This document shows, piece after piece, positions 44,257 through 52,735 of a stretch of DNA of 64,000 nucleotides. Below the pieces are notes generated by a model, which ran no database searches, was not told where the DNA came from, and saw nothing but the letters and a program-made list of their open reading frames with translations. Where the stretch lies: NCBI RefSeq assembly GCF_000169335.1, contig NZ_AAXW01000016.1, forward strand, positions 36,508 to 100,507, written 5' to 3'. The first letter of the stretch is position 1. Each line of letters begins with the position of its first letter. The stretch is from Crocosphaera chwakensis CCY0110. Lineage in GTDB: Bacteria > Cyanobacteriota > Cyanobacteriia > Cyanobacteriales > Microcystaceae. Position numbers and translations under genes: made by a program.

Positions 44257-46089
44257 ATGGCTAACTCTCGATTTCAACGGCGTTCTAATCGTTCTAAAAA
44301 TATTCGTCAAACTCGTTCTTCTAAAAAACCAGTCGCTCAAAATGGAATTACACGGCGATCGCTTAATTCCTCAAAACAGAGAGGAGAAACGAAAACTCTT
44401 ACCTTACCTAAATTTCGTCTTTTATTGGTTTGGGCATTTTTAGTGAGCGCAATGTTAGGATTAGGTTGGAAAACCTATCAATTACAAATTGTTCAAGCCG
44501 AGGAATTAAAAGAAAAAGCTCGTCTCCAACAAACGGTTAATATCCGTCCTTATATTCCACGACGGTCAATGATTGATAGTGAAGGCAATATATTAGCTAC
44601 AGACCATCTCGAATATATCTTATATGTTCATCCCATTCAATTTAAACTACCACCAGCAGAAGTAGCGGACAAATTAAGCAGTGTTCTAGAAAATAGAACC
44701 CCCCAAGAACTAATAGAACGGTTCAAACAGCGCAAAACAGGGATTCCCGTCGCTCGAAATTTACATGAAGGGATAGCTGAACAAATTCAAAAACTGGGGT
44801 TAGATGGGGTCGAAGTTAATGAAACCTATGTCCGTTTTTATCCCCAAGAAAAAATGATGGCTGATGTGGTTGGATTTGTCGATCATGAACGACAAGGACA
44901 AGCCGGGGTAGAATTAAGTCAAGAAAAACTCTTACAACGGGATTTAGAAAGTTTATACGTTCAAAGAACCGCCCTCGGTGCTATTCTTCCCAACTCTTTA
45001 CCTCAAGATTTACTCAAGTCCAATGATTGGCGGGTTCAATTAACCGTAGATATGCGCTTGCAACGGGCGGTCAGGGCTGCTTTGCAAAAACAAGTTAACA
45101 AGTTCAACGCCAAACGAGGAGCCGTTATCGTTATGGACGCTACGGATGGCTCGATCTTATCGTTGGTTTGTGAACCTACTTTTGACCCGAATACATTCTA
45201 CAAGTCCAGCATCGAATTGTTAAAGAATTGGACGGTTAGCGATTTATATGAACCCGGTTCTACTTTTAAACCCCTCAATGTGGCTTTAGCCCTCGAAGCG
45301 GGGGTAATTCAAAGGAATACCGTGATCCATGATTCTGGCTTGGTAACAGTGGACGGTTGGCCGATTAAAAATGCTTCTAAGACGGGTAATGGCTCCATTA
45401 ATATTGCTGAAGTTTTGCAAACTTCGAGTAATGTAGCTATGGTTCACATGATGCGACGGTTGAAAAAAGAGGATTATTATAATCGTTTACAAGCGTTAGA
45501 AATTAACCAAAAAACAGGCATTGATTTACCCGGAGAAGTCGCAGGGAGACTCAAGCGCAAAGAGGTTTTTACTGAGCGTTCTATTGAAGTTGCTACTGCC
45601 TCTTTTGGTCAAGGATTTTCCTTAACCCCCATGAAGTTAGTTCAGTTACATGGTGCTTTAGCCAATGGGGGCAAGTTAGTCACGCCTCATCTGGTGAAAG
45701 GGTTAGTTGATATAGAAGGAACGTTACACTGGCAGCCTGATTATCCTAGCAAACAAATTATTTCTCCAGAAGTCAGTCAAACGGTGGTGGAATTAATGGA
45801 AACAGTGGTAGATAAGGGATCAGGAGAGCCAGCTAAAACAGAAGGGTATCGCATTGGAGGGAAAACTGGAACCGCCCAAAAAGCAGGGCCGAGGGGAGGT
45901 TATTTGCCGAATGCTAAGATTACCAGTTTCGTCTCTATTTTGCCTGTAGAATCTCCTCGATATGTGGTTTTGGTGGTGGTAGATGAACCGAAAGGAGGTA
46001 ATACTTATGGTTCAACGGTAGCGGCTCCTGTGGCTAAATTAGTTATGGATGCGTTGATTTCTTTGAAAGGTATTCCACCAGCAAAATAA
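44257..46089 (+). CDS. ftsI: Penicillin-binding protein 3 / FtsI (division transpeptidase)
   Basis: A 610-aa class B PBP. Its basic cytoplasmic N terminus (about 1-50) is followed by an anchor (LLLVWAFLVSAMLGLGWKTYQL), the dimerisation domain (IPRRSMIDSEGNILATDH) and the transpeptidase. The active site includes EPGSTFKPLNVAL (Ser/Lys), TSSNVAMVHM (SxN) and GGKTGTAQKAG (KTG). It builds septal peptidoglycan. The window also holds a separate PBP2 at 36076-37899. Confidence 0.92.
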   Translation: MANSRFQRRSNRSKNIRQTRSSKKPVAQNGITRRSLNSSKQRGETKTLTLPKFRLLLVWAFLVSAMLGLGWKTYQLQIVQAEELKEKARLQQTVNIRPYIPRRSMIDSEGNILATDHLEYILYVHPIQFKLPPAEVADKLSSVLENRTPQELIERFKQRKTGIPVARNLHEGIAEQIQKLGLDGVEVNETYVRFYPQEKMMADVVGFVDHERQGQAGVELSQEKLLQRDLESLYVQRTALGAILPNSLPQDLLKSNDWRVQLTVDMRLQRAVRAALQKQVNKFNAKRGAVIVMDATDGSILSLVCEPTFDPNTFYKSSIELLKNWTVSDLYEPGSTFKPLNVALALEAGVIQRNTVIHDSGLVTVDGWPIKNASKTGNGSINIAEVLQTSSNVAMVHMMRRLKKEDYYNRLQALEINQKTGIDLPGEVAGRLKRKEVFTERSIEVATASFGQGFSLTPMKLVQLHGALANGGKLVTPHLVKGLVDIEGTLHWQPDYPSKQIISPEVSQTVVELMETVVDKGSGEPAKTEGYRIGGKTGTAQKAGPRGGYLPNAKITSFVSILPVESPRYVVLVVVDEPKGGNTYGSTVAAPVAKLVMDALISLKGIPPAK

Positions 46090-46180
46090 GGCAGGGATAG
46101 GAATTTCAAACTTGGATCTACAATCTCCTTATTATTCAATTTGAAAAAAGGGTAGTGTATCATAAGTAGTGAAAATCAAT

Positions 46181-47047
46181 CTAAGTTGATAGTATTTCTT
46201 CATTATAATGATGAATGAAATATAAAATTGCTCCTTCATGATTGAAAAAGTTTTTAGAAAACGCTAGGTTTTTTCTGACTAGACGAGAGCAGCGATGCCT
46301 TAAGGTATTATTTAATCTTTCAATTCTTGTTGTTTCACCACTTTTCTTTGTACTAGGATAGTGGCGGTCTCGCTCCGCGAGTGCGGCTGCACCGCTAAGC
46401 AGTACATCACAGTATGATTCCCATAAATCTGTATAAAATTTCCCATTATCCTGATAAGTTTTTGGTAACGTCTTCCAAAACTCTCTGGCACTAAGTCTAC
46501 TACGATCGCCTAAATAAAATCCCACAATTCGCCTAGTTTTTCTAGCGCACCGCGAAGCGGATCTCTTCGAGATCGCCAGCCAAATATAGACTGGATTTTC
46601 TTTGGAGTTTACATAAGACCACAATTCATCACATTCAACCTCAATTTCTAAATCGGATGTTTCTCTAACCTTTAATTCAAGAGGAACAGAGCGATATAAG
46701 CTATTAACAAATTTTTGTAACCAAGTCATTGATATTTCTAAAGAGCGAGTAATTCCTCTGAGAGAAATTCGTTCTAATAGTAATTTTTTAACTCGTTTCT
46801 TTTCCTTTAATGTTATTTGTTTTTTCTGTGGTTTTTCAATAAACTGACGACCACATTCTTTACATAAAAACTTCTGTTTTTTATGATGTGTACTTCCATT
46901 TTTCAAAATCTGTCTTGAACCGCAAGAGGGACAAGGTGGACGAGAAGTTAAGGAATAGTCGTTATCCATTATCAGTTTTTTTGCTGAGTTATTAAAAATT
47001 CGGTCTAAACTATAGATAATTATCCCAGATTTGATAACTCTTTTCAC
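46181..47047 (-). CDS. IS1-family transposase with two extra palindrome-encoded segments
   Basis: A 288-aa transposase. The N-terminal zinc ribbon (CPSCGSRQILKNG, then FLCKECGRQF) and helix-turn-helix are followed by the DDE domain (VECDELWSYV, then FYTDLWESYCDVL). Two stretches look foreign: KRSASRCARKTRR (about 46540-46580) and SGAAALAERDRH (about 46363-46402). Both are encoded by GC-rich palindromic DNA in an otherwise AT-rich gene, and both keep the frame. They may affect folding. A likely real start is inside the first 25 residues (ATG at DNDYSLTSRP). Confidence 0.8.
   Translation of the reverse strand: MKRVIKSGIIIYSLDRIFNNSAKKLIMDNDYSLTSRPPCPSCGSRQILKNGSTHHKKQKFLCKECGRQFIEKPQKKQITLKEKKRVKKLLLERISLRGITRSLEISMTWLQKFVNSLYRSVPLELKVRETSDLEIEVECDELWSYVNSKENPVYIWLAISKRSASRCARKTRRIVGFYLGDRSRLSAREFWKTLPKTYQDNGKFYTDLWESYCDVLLSGAAALAERDRHYPSTKKSGETTRIERLNNTLRHRCSRLVRKNLAFSKNFFNHEGAILYFIHHYNEEILST
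46363..46402. repeat. GC-rich palindromic insertion in IS transposase, site 1
   Basis: It contains CTCGC-TCC-GCGAG and outer GCGGT...ACCGC arms, nested, within coding DNA that is otherwise AT-rich. It adds the SGAAALAERDR segment to the transposase. Confidence 0.65.
46545..46577. repeat. GC-rich palindromic insertion in IS transposase, site 2
   Basis: It contains two adjacent three-nt-loop hairpins, CCGC-GAA-GCGG and GATCTC-TTC-GAGATC. It adds about SASRCAR to the transposase. Confidence 0.65.
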
Positions 47048-47094
47048 TTCTTTCCCTTATTCTAATAGAAACTTAGGCAAAAATTCGACTTTCA

Positions 47095-47289
47095 CTACTT
47101 AAATAACACTACCAGTAAACTGATTAAATCAGCTTCTCGTTCTCCACTAATTCCCCCCACTGGTGGCATAACAATTAATTCTCCTTTTGCAGTTCTTTCT
47201 AGTTGCCAATCTTGATTAACTTGACAAAGACGATAAAATTGCTCATCCGTTAGATTAACCGTATCTAAATTTAAAATTACTGCTGTCAT
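47095..47289 (-). pseudogene. Uma2-family gene, N-terminal fragment cut by an IS1-type element
   Basis: The 64-residue frame starts ILNLDTVNLTDEQFYRLCQVNQDWQLERTAKGELIVMPP, the Uma2 N terminus, and runs to SGEREADLISLL. From 47113 on it reads through the IS end (VVLFK) to a stop. The catalytic core is absent, and I do not find it left of the IS. The gene is thus inactivated. The start is ATG 47289. Confidence 0.82.
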
Positions 47290-47336
47290 CGCTCAATTTT
47301 GCTTCAAAAATTATCCTAGTCTTGATTCTAACAATA

Positions 47337-47774
47337 TCAATTTACCTTAAATGGATTAATCATCCTTAATTGATCATCAATAATTAATCCATCTTGCATA
47401 TCTTCTGAATAGAGAATCTCGACATCTGCACCTAAAGCAGTTGCCACAATTAAACTATCCCAAAATGATAAGTTATACTGACTTCTTAGAAGAGATGCTT
47501 TTTTCAGGATAACTGTTGTTAGTTGGATAAGATCACATTGTTCTTCAAATTCTTCAATAAGTTGGTAAATATCTTCTTCTTTAAGGTTAGTTTTTCTTTT
47601 TAACACAGAGCAAACTTCATTAATTACTTGTGTACTAATTATAATACCTTTATAATTAGTTAATGAAACTGCTATTTTACGTTTTCTAGCATCTTCTTGG
47701 GGATTGGGATCTTGATCAGCGAGAAAACGATATAACCAAATATTAGAGTCAATGAATATTTTTGGATCACTCAT
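47337..47774 (-). CDS. PIN-domain toxin (VapC-like)
   Basis: A 145-aa PIN nuclease. IFIDSNIWLYRFLA (first acidic residue), TQVINEVCSVLKRK (Glu) and LSFWDSLIVATALGADVEILYSEDMQDG (Asp set) form the metal site. PIN toxins cut RNA in type II toxin-antitoxin systems. It starts 2 nt after the antitoxin stop codon, so it is the second gene of that operon. Confidence 0.9.
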   Translation of the reverse strand: MSDPKIFIDSNIWLYRFLADQDPNPQEDARKRKIAVSLTNYKGIIISTQVINEVCSVLKRKTNLKEEDIYQLIEEFEEQCDLIQLTTVILKKASLLRSQYNLSFWDSLIVATALGADVEILYSEDMQDGLIIDDQLRMINPFKVN

Positions 47775-47776
47775 AA

Positions 47777-47998
47777 TTATCTTTCATGAATTTCCTCTCT
47801 TGTCAGCTTTCTTTTTCCTTTGACACTAATAGGATTTTTTGCTAATTTATCCATTAATCTTGTTGTTTTACTTTCCTCGTTAACAGGATTAATAATAACC
47901 ATGACTTTACTTCCTTCTTTAAGTTCATGTTGGTATTCTTCTGGTATATCAATCATACCTTGTTTGACTTTTGTTTCAAATTCTAGTGAATGTTCCAT
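47777..47998 (-). CDS. VapB-like antitoxin
   Basis: A 73-aa protein upstream of the PIN toxin, with a short AbrB-like beta strand part (LEFETKVKQGMIDIPEEYQHELKEGSKVMVII) and a charged, flexible C-terminal tail (MDKLAKNPISVKGKRKLTREEIHER). This is the usual layout of an antitoxin that binds operator DNA and wraps its toxin. Confidence 0.82.
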   Translation of the reverse strand: MEHSLEFETKVKQGMIDIPEEYQHELKEGSKVMVIINPVNEESKTTRLMDKLAKNPISVKGKRKLTREEIHER

Positions 47999-48096
47999 TT
48001 TTTCTCTTAGTTCATTTTTGTTTAAACCTTGTCCCTAAGTTAGACAATGCGACTTTATCCAACCTAGGAAGTAGAAAGATGAAGTCTGAAAAATAA

Positions 48097-49506
48097 TTAA
48101 AAAATTGCTAATTTCTGCCAATATTCTTTTAACCATGTAGCTACTTTTCCTGATAACAACATACACCCCAACAGGTTAGGAATAGCTAAGGTTAATAACA
48201 TCATATCGCTAAAATCAACCACTGCCCCTAAACTGACCACAGAACCGATAAAAATACAAGTTAAAAAGATAATTTTAAACACAATAGAACTCGGTTGGCC
48301 AAACACATAAGCCCAACATTGTTCCCCGTAATAACACCAAGTAATCATAGTAGAAAAACCAAATAAACAGATAATTCCTACTAACACAAAGGGAAACCAA
48401 TCTATCACTTGACCAAAAGCCATAGCTGCTAAGGTAGATCCACTAATCGTATCCCCAACAGACTCCCCATACATTCCTGTGGTAATAATCACTAAAGCTG
48501 TGACATTACAGATAACAATGGTGTCAATAAATGGCTCTAAAATAGCAACAATGCCCTCTTGAATGGGTTCTTTCGTCTTAGCCACTGCATGGGCGATCGC
48601 AGCCGATCCCAACCCAGCCCCATTAGAAAAGGCACTACGTCTGATCCCTTGAACCAAAATACCAATTAATCCCCCTTCCATGCCAGAGGGGGAAAAAGCA
48701 TCCCTCAACATCAAGCTAAATGCAGCAGGAATAGCGGTAAAATTAGCCACTAAGACCCATGAACACCCTAAAAGGTAAAAAAAGACCATTACTGGCACTA
48801 ACTTGCTAGTAATCACCCCAATGCGACTAATGCCCCCAATAATTACTAATCCCACCAATAAGGCCAACGTCAAACCATATAGCCAATCGTAATTTTCCAC
48901 GGCGGGAACCACCGCCGCTAAAGCAGCAAAAGATTGATTAGCTTGGAACATATTACCACCGCCAATGGCCGCCCCTAAGCCAGCAATACCGTAAAAAATT
49001 GCCAGTCCTCTACCTAATTTTCCTTTTCCCAATTCTGTTAACCCTTGGGATAGATAATACATCGGCCCGCCGATAATAGTTCCATCTGGGTTAACAATAC
49101 GGTATTTTACCCCTAACGTACATTCAACGAACTTATTTGACATTCCCAAGAAACCGGCTACCGTCATCCAAAATACTGCTCCAGGGCCACCCATTTGGAT
49201 CGCGATCGCAACGCCTGCGATGTTTCCTAGACCAATACTGGCTGATAAAGCGGTAGCTAAGGCTTGAAAGGAAGACACTTCCCCTTTAATGTCATCTTGT
49301 TGATCGTATAAACCTAACGCAATTTTAACCGCGTGTTTAAAGCCAATAATATTAATAAAGCCCATGCGTAGGGTAAAAAAAATCCCTCCTATGAGTAACC
49401 AAAGGATAATCACAGGAAAATGGGCAACCTCAAAAAAAAGTACCCGTTCAATCAGAGTCACCAGACTCGAAAACAGGCGATCAATATTATCTAGAAATTG
49501 ATTCAC
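48097..49506 (-). CDS. Alanine/sodium symporter family (AGCS) transporter
   Basis: A 469-aa membrane protein with about 10-11 helices. The AGCS signature GxGNIAGVAIAIQMGGPGAVFWMTVAGFLGM and FVECTLGVKYR follow the first helices, and an RRSAFSNGAGLGSAAIAHAVAKT segment lies further on. Members import alanine or glycine with sodium. It starts with GTG at 49506 and begins 4 nt after the CPP1-like gene stop, so the two form an operon. Confidence 0.92.
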   Translation of the reverse strand: MNQFLDNIDRLFSSLVTLIERVLFFEVAHFPVIILWLLIGGIFFTLRMGFINIIGFKHAVKIALGLYDQQDDIKGEVSSFQALATALSASIGLGNIAGVAIAIQMGGPGAVFWMTVAGFLGMSNKFVECTLGVKYRIVNPDGTIIGGPMYYLSQGLTELGKGKLGRGLAIFYGIAGLGAAIGGGNMFQANQSFAALAAVVPAVENYDWLYGLTLALLVGLVIIGGISRIGVITSKLVPVMVFFYLLGCSWVLVANFTAIPAAFSLMLRDAFSPSGMEGGLIGILVQGIRRSAFSNGAGLGSAAIAHAVAKTKEPIQEGIVAILEPFIDTIVICNVTALVIITTGMYGESVGDTISGSTLAAMAFGQVIDWFPFVLVGIICLFGFSTMITWCYYGEQCWAYVFGQPSSIVFKIIFLTCIFIGSVVSLGAVVDFSDMMLLTLAIPNLLGCMLLSGKVATWLKEYWQKLAIF

Positions 49507-49510
49507 AGAA

Positions 49511-50131
49511 TTAACGTAAAAAGCTACTACTCAGCCAAAAGATAAAAAAGATGGCGATTCCGATAACAGATTGACTAATTTCTCCAGGAAGATTTGCCCC
49601 TTGTAATAATTGACTAATTCCCCATCCTAAAGCGATTCCTATGAATAACCCGGCTAAGGTAATTAATAAAGCGCGACCGAACTTATTTTCTTTGCGGTTG
49701 AGAAAATAAATATTAGCAAAAACCCCTAATGCTAAAAGGACAGAAATTGAAGAAGAATCCCCATTAGAAAAACCTGTGATCAGGGCTAAAACTAGGAAAA
49801 TTCCTGTCGGCCAAAGAATGTCGTTAGAAGAAGGGGTATCGATAAACTGTTGTAACCAGGGAGGAGAATTATCTAAAGAAAGGGACGGAGGGCTTGGGGG
49901 AGTTTCTCGCTGACGTTCAGCAAAACGAATGCGATCGGGGACTTTAATCCTACCTTCTTGACGCAGTTTCAGCCGTTCCATGATGATAGAATCATAGGCT
50001 GCTTCGATGTCTTCTACGGTTTTTACGTCATTACTATATTCTTGTGTTAAACGATTTTTTGCTGCTTGGATCTCCTCAAAAGAGGCGTTTTCGCCGACAC
50101 CAAGCTTTTCATAGGGTGTTTGTTCACTCAT
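49511..50131 (-). CDS. CPP1-like (DUF3353) J-like membrane protein
   Basis: A 206-aa protein. Residues 1-70 resemble a degenerate J domain (PYEKLGVGENASFEEIQAAKNRLTQEYSND) without the HPD motif. After a linker come three or four membrane helices (ILWPTGIFLVLALITGF, SISVLLALGVFANIYFL, ALLITLAGLFIGIALGWGI, SVIGIAIFFIFWL). This is the CPP1 family, known in plants to stabilise protochlorophyllide oxidoreductase. AAGGAGG precedes the ATG. It is co-transcribed with the AGCS gene. Confidence 0.85.
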   Translation of the reverse strand: MSEQTPYEKLGVGENASFEEIQAAKNRLTQEYSNDVKTVEDIEAAYDSIIMERLKLRQEGRIKVPDRIRFAERQRETPPSPPSLSLDNSPPWLQQFIDTPSSNDILWPTGIFLVLALITGFSNGDSSSISVLLALGVFANIYFLNRKENKFGRALLITLAGLFIGIALGWGISQLLQGANLPGEISQSVIGIAIFFIFWLSSSFLR

Positions 50132-50339
50132 CTAGGGCCTCCTTCTATATTTCCTTTATCAAACCACTGAAATAATGAAATTTATCATTTTGTTTGTCAA
50201 AATAGTTGACCCTTAAGGGTACTTAACTGTTGACGGGCATTTTGTCATCGATTATATCCTTTCTCAACAGAATTAGGTTGTATAATTCTGAAAAGATTTC
50301 ACAATGTTTCCTAAGTCATCTTCTAATGAGTAACTAGGT

Positions 50340-50609
50340 TTAGGTATTCATTTGAGTCTTATCGTTATCCGTTGGGGTAGGATTAGCCATTTTGTTTTCT
50401 TCGAGTTCTGCGTTCATGGTGACAGATTCTTCGAGTTGTTGGGCTTCTCGTTTGAATTCATTTTCAAACTCTTTAGACGCATCTTGAAACCCGCGAATGG
50501 CTTTACCTAGACTCCGACCAATTTCGGGTAGTTTTTTCGGACCAAAAACTAATAAGGCAATGACTAAAATTAAGGCCATTTCCGGCAGTCCAATGCCAAA
50601 AACATTCAT
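50340..50609 (-). CDS. tatA: Twin-arginine translocase subunit TatA/E
   Basis: An 89-aa protein. A single N-terminal membrane helix (GLPEMALILVIALLVFGPKKLPEIGRSLGKAIRGF) ends in the FGPKKLPEIGR hinge of TatA/E and is followed by an amphipathic helix and acidic tail. It forms the pore of the Tat system for folded proteins in thylakoid and plasma membranes. A ribosome site (AGGAG) is just upstream. Confidence 0.93.
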   Translation of the reverse strand: MNVFGIGLPEMALILVIALLVFGPKKLPEIGRSLGKAIRGFQDASKEFENEFKREAQQLEESVTMNAELEENKMANPTPTDNDKTQMNT

Positions 50610-50778
50610 AAGTTACTCCTATATATTCTTTTTTCAGTCTATCTTATAGCAGCAAGAGTTGAAGGATAAGGGTCATTCGGAGTTTAGAGATCGGGGTTAA
50701 GACAGCAGTTTTCGAGTTAGGGTGGTACAAGAAGTTAAAGCTTGAGGTAGAGGGAAAGAGGCAGGAGGCAGGTTTCTT

Positions 50779-50876
50779 TCATACTAGATTCGATTGCCAT
50801 AAACCTCATTTGTGAAAGCAGGGGAGCAGGGAGAGAGAAATCTATAAGTAGATTTTTGTTTACAGATTTGGTGTCA
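50779..50876. repeat. Degenerate inverted-repeat element related to the CTCCCTG element, copy 3
   Basis: It has the TCATACTAGAT left end and a right end GATTTGGTGTCA, whose complement resembles TGATACCAAATC. It lies in opposite orientation to the copies at 11653 and 27171. Only a short GGGGAGCAGGGAGAG tract remains between them. Confidence 0.65.
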
Positions 50877-50923
50877 GACCTACTTTAATCACTTGCAAAG
50901 TGCTGTATATCCCAATTACCGAC

Positions 50924-50946
50924 AAAAAAACCCCGAAAAGTCGGGG
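50924..50946 (-). terminator. Terminator of psbH
   Basis: On the minus strand CCCCGA, loop CTTT, TCGGGG is followed by seven T. The 6-bp GC-rich stem is about 88 nt past the psbH stop. Confidence 0.85.
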
Positions 50947-51033
50947 AAAATCTAACTCAGGATTACTCGTGATATATTTTCTGGAATTTTGAGAAACGCT
51001 ATCACCATTAATCACTGATAACAAACTTGGGGA

Positions 51034-51228
51034 TTAACCTCCCCAAGTAACGGTAAATCCGTTAAGAATTAGAGAAGAGTTGTAAATTTGGAGGATGATT
51101 AACAAAAAGACTAAAAATAAGCCCATGAAAACTCCCATTAGAGGAGTAGTTCCCCATCCAGGAACAACCTTCCCGTATTCAGAATTAAGGGGTCTGAGTA
51201 AATCTCCTAATCGAGTGCGTTGTGCCAT
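51034..51228 (-). CDS. psbH: Photosystem II protein PsbH
   Basis: A 64-aa photosystem II subunit. [22 protein letters not shown], then [11 protein letters not shown] and a single membrane helix ([20 protein letters not shown]) match PsbH. It stabilises CP47 and QA/QB electron flow in the thylakoid membrane. It is monocistronic, followed by a strong terminator. The neighbouring gene psbN, found beside psbH in many cyanobacteria, is not visible here. Confidence 0.96.
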
Positions 51229-51378
51229 ATGTTTTTAATCGGTATCTATCTAAGATTTACAGTTTATCAAAGAAGCACCCCTGATGGTAGATTTATATCT
51301 TAAAGCAACAGGCAATGCCATAATAGGCAGGAGTTAATAGGGTATTAATAAGAGTTTTTTGGGTTGAGGCGGGTTTCT

Positions 51379-51687
51379 CTATTCATTTAAAGGAAAAAGA
51401 CTGAGAAAATGTTCTAACTCAAACCAGTATTCAACAAAGTATTCGTTGGTTAGGGTGGTGACAAATTCAGAAAAATTAATGTACTTTTCCCAAACTTCTT
51501 CGGTTTGGGCAATCTCAGCAGTTATTTCCCAAAGGGTTTCATGATACTCTTGTTTAGAAATTTCCCCTGTATTTCGATATAAATTGAGCAATGTGTAATC
51601 AACTGCAATGGTTTCTTCAATGTTATAGAGAACTGCTTGTAATTTAATATGGGTTAAAAGAATTTCAATCGGTTGAGAATTTTTCAT
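51379..51687 (-). CDS. Hypothetical protein (102 aa)
   Basis: An acidic, helical protein rich in Glu, Leu and Tyr, with no signal peptide and no membrane helix. KNSQPIEILLTHIKLQAVLYNIEETI and YFVEYWFELEHFLSLFPLNE are its notable parts. I do not recognise a family. It is monocistronic, between psbH and the small gene at 51928. Confidence 0.55.
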   Translation of the reverse strand: MKNSQPIEILLTHIKLQAVLYNIEETIAVDYTLLNLYRNTGEISKQEYHETLWEITAEIAQTEEVWEKYINFSEFVTTLTNEYFVEYWFELEHFLSLFPLNE

Positions 51688-51927
51688 AAGTTAAACGCTT
51701 AAGCAAATAAAAAAGCAAATAGAGATTTGATGATAAGGAAAGTGAGCGTAAAGAGTAGAAGCATTGATGTTAATTTAATCAAAAATTAGAGAAGATTCTT
51801 GAGTGTTTTTCAGTAATTCTCATAATTTTGTCAAATTAACTCAGTAATTTTATTGATAAAAGACGACACAAACCTCTATACTTCTGTAACTATTCCTGAG
51901 CTTTTCTCAGTAATGGCTAAAAAGGGT

Positions 51928-52179
51928 TCAATATCTATTCACTCTAGGATTAAAGTTTTTCTGATTTTTCCAACTTAACCATCTATCAGATTCAACCGTC
52001 TCTTGCATATTAGATAGAAAAAACTGATTTGATCTAGATAGTTTAAACCATAAAACACTAGAAGAAGGAATAGATATACTGCTTAATTGTAAACAGATAT
52101 ACAGTCCTAGCGTAATTGTACACGCTTCAATAAATCTTCCAAACATCTCACACCACCTGATGATAATCATCACATTCAT
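51928..52179 (-). CDS. Doubtful short ORF with a hydrophobic N terminus
   Basis: The 83-aa frame has a hydrophobic segment (IEACTITLGLYICLQLSSISIPS) and a Trp/Asn-rich end. A later in-frame ATG (MFGRFIEAC) is the more likely start. There is no clear ribosome site and no family match, so it may not be real. Confidence 0.3.
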   Translation of the reverse strand: MNVMIIIRWCEMFGRFIEACTITLGLYICLQLSSISIPSSSVLWFKLSRSNQFFLSNMQETVESDRWLSWKNQKNFNPRVNRY

Positions 52180-52346
52180 TAAACTAGACTAGCTAGTCTA
52201 ATTACTCTTTTACTGTATTACGACTTTATTGCTGATGACTATGACTGGGTGAAACCCTGCAAAGTGTCACACTGTTGGTTAAACTTAATAAAAATTTTAT
52301 AATCATGGTGCTATTTGTTGCTAAAAAGTCTTATTTTTTACTAAAA

Positions 52347-52682
52347 ATGAATGTAAAAGACCTAAAAATAGAAAATGCTGGTTTAGCTGTCTGGCAGCTA
52401 CTTTTAATTATTGTTTTCTGTGGGATTGTTTCCGCTTTGATTCTACCTCAATTTATTAAACGGCAAAATAGTTCAGTTATTGCTAAAGTTGTTAAAGAAA
52501 ATTTAATCTTGTTTACCCAGAAAAATAACCTAACTCCCCTTGAATGTAACTCACAAGATAATAATGACGATGGATGGATTCAATGTCGTGCAGAAGACAC
52601 AAATCAAAATACAATTTATCTTCAATGCGCCTATGATCAAAGACGCTCAAATTGTCAAAAGGTTCAAGAGTCAAGAAAATAA
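52347..52682 (+). CDS. Type IV pilin-like protein
   Basis: About 111 aa from ATG 52347. After a short leader (MNVKDLKIENAGLA) a hydrophobic N-terminal helix (VWQLLLIIVFCGIVSALILPQFIKRQ) is followed by a small domain with two or three Cys (LECNSQDN, QCRAEDTN, QCAYDQR). This resembles pseudopilins and pilin-like proteins, although the exact GFTLIE leader motif is missing. A longer frame starts at TTG 52275. Confidence 0.5.
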   Translation: MNVKDLKIENAGLAVWQLLLIIVFCGIVSALILPQFIKRQNSSVIAKVVKENLILFTQKNNLTPLECNSQDNNDDGWIQCRAEDTNQNTIYLQCAYDQRRSNCQKVQESRK

Positions 52683-52735
52683 AAATTAGGGTTTATAATT
52701 AATTTAGTTTGATTACTATTGATAAATTTTTAAAA

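Larger units (their letters stand above)
46151..47113 (-). mobile_element. IS1-family insertion sequence
   Basis: The ends are clear inverted repeats: GGTAGTGTATCATAAGTAGTG at 46151, and its partner at the right end GGTAGTGTTATTTAAGTAGTG read on the minus strand (3 or so differences). The 963-nt element carries one transposase ORF. It interrupts a Uma2-type gene at the right border. I see no target-site duplication; the left flank does not contain the rest of Uma2, so the site has been rearranged or resolved. Confidence 0.88.
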
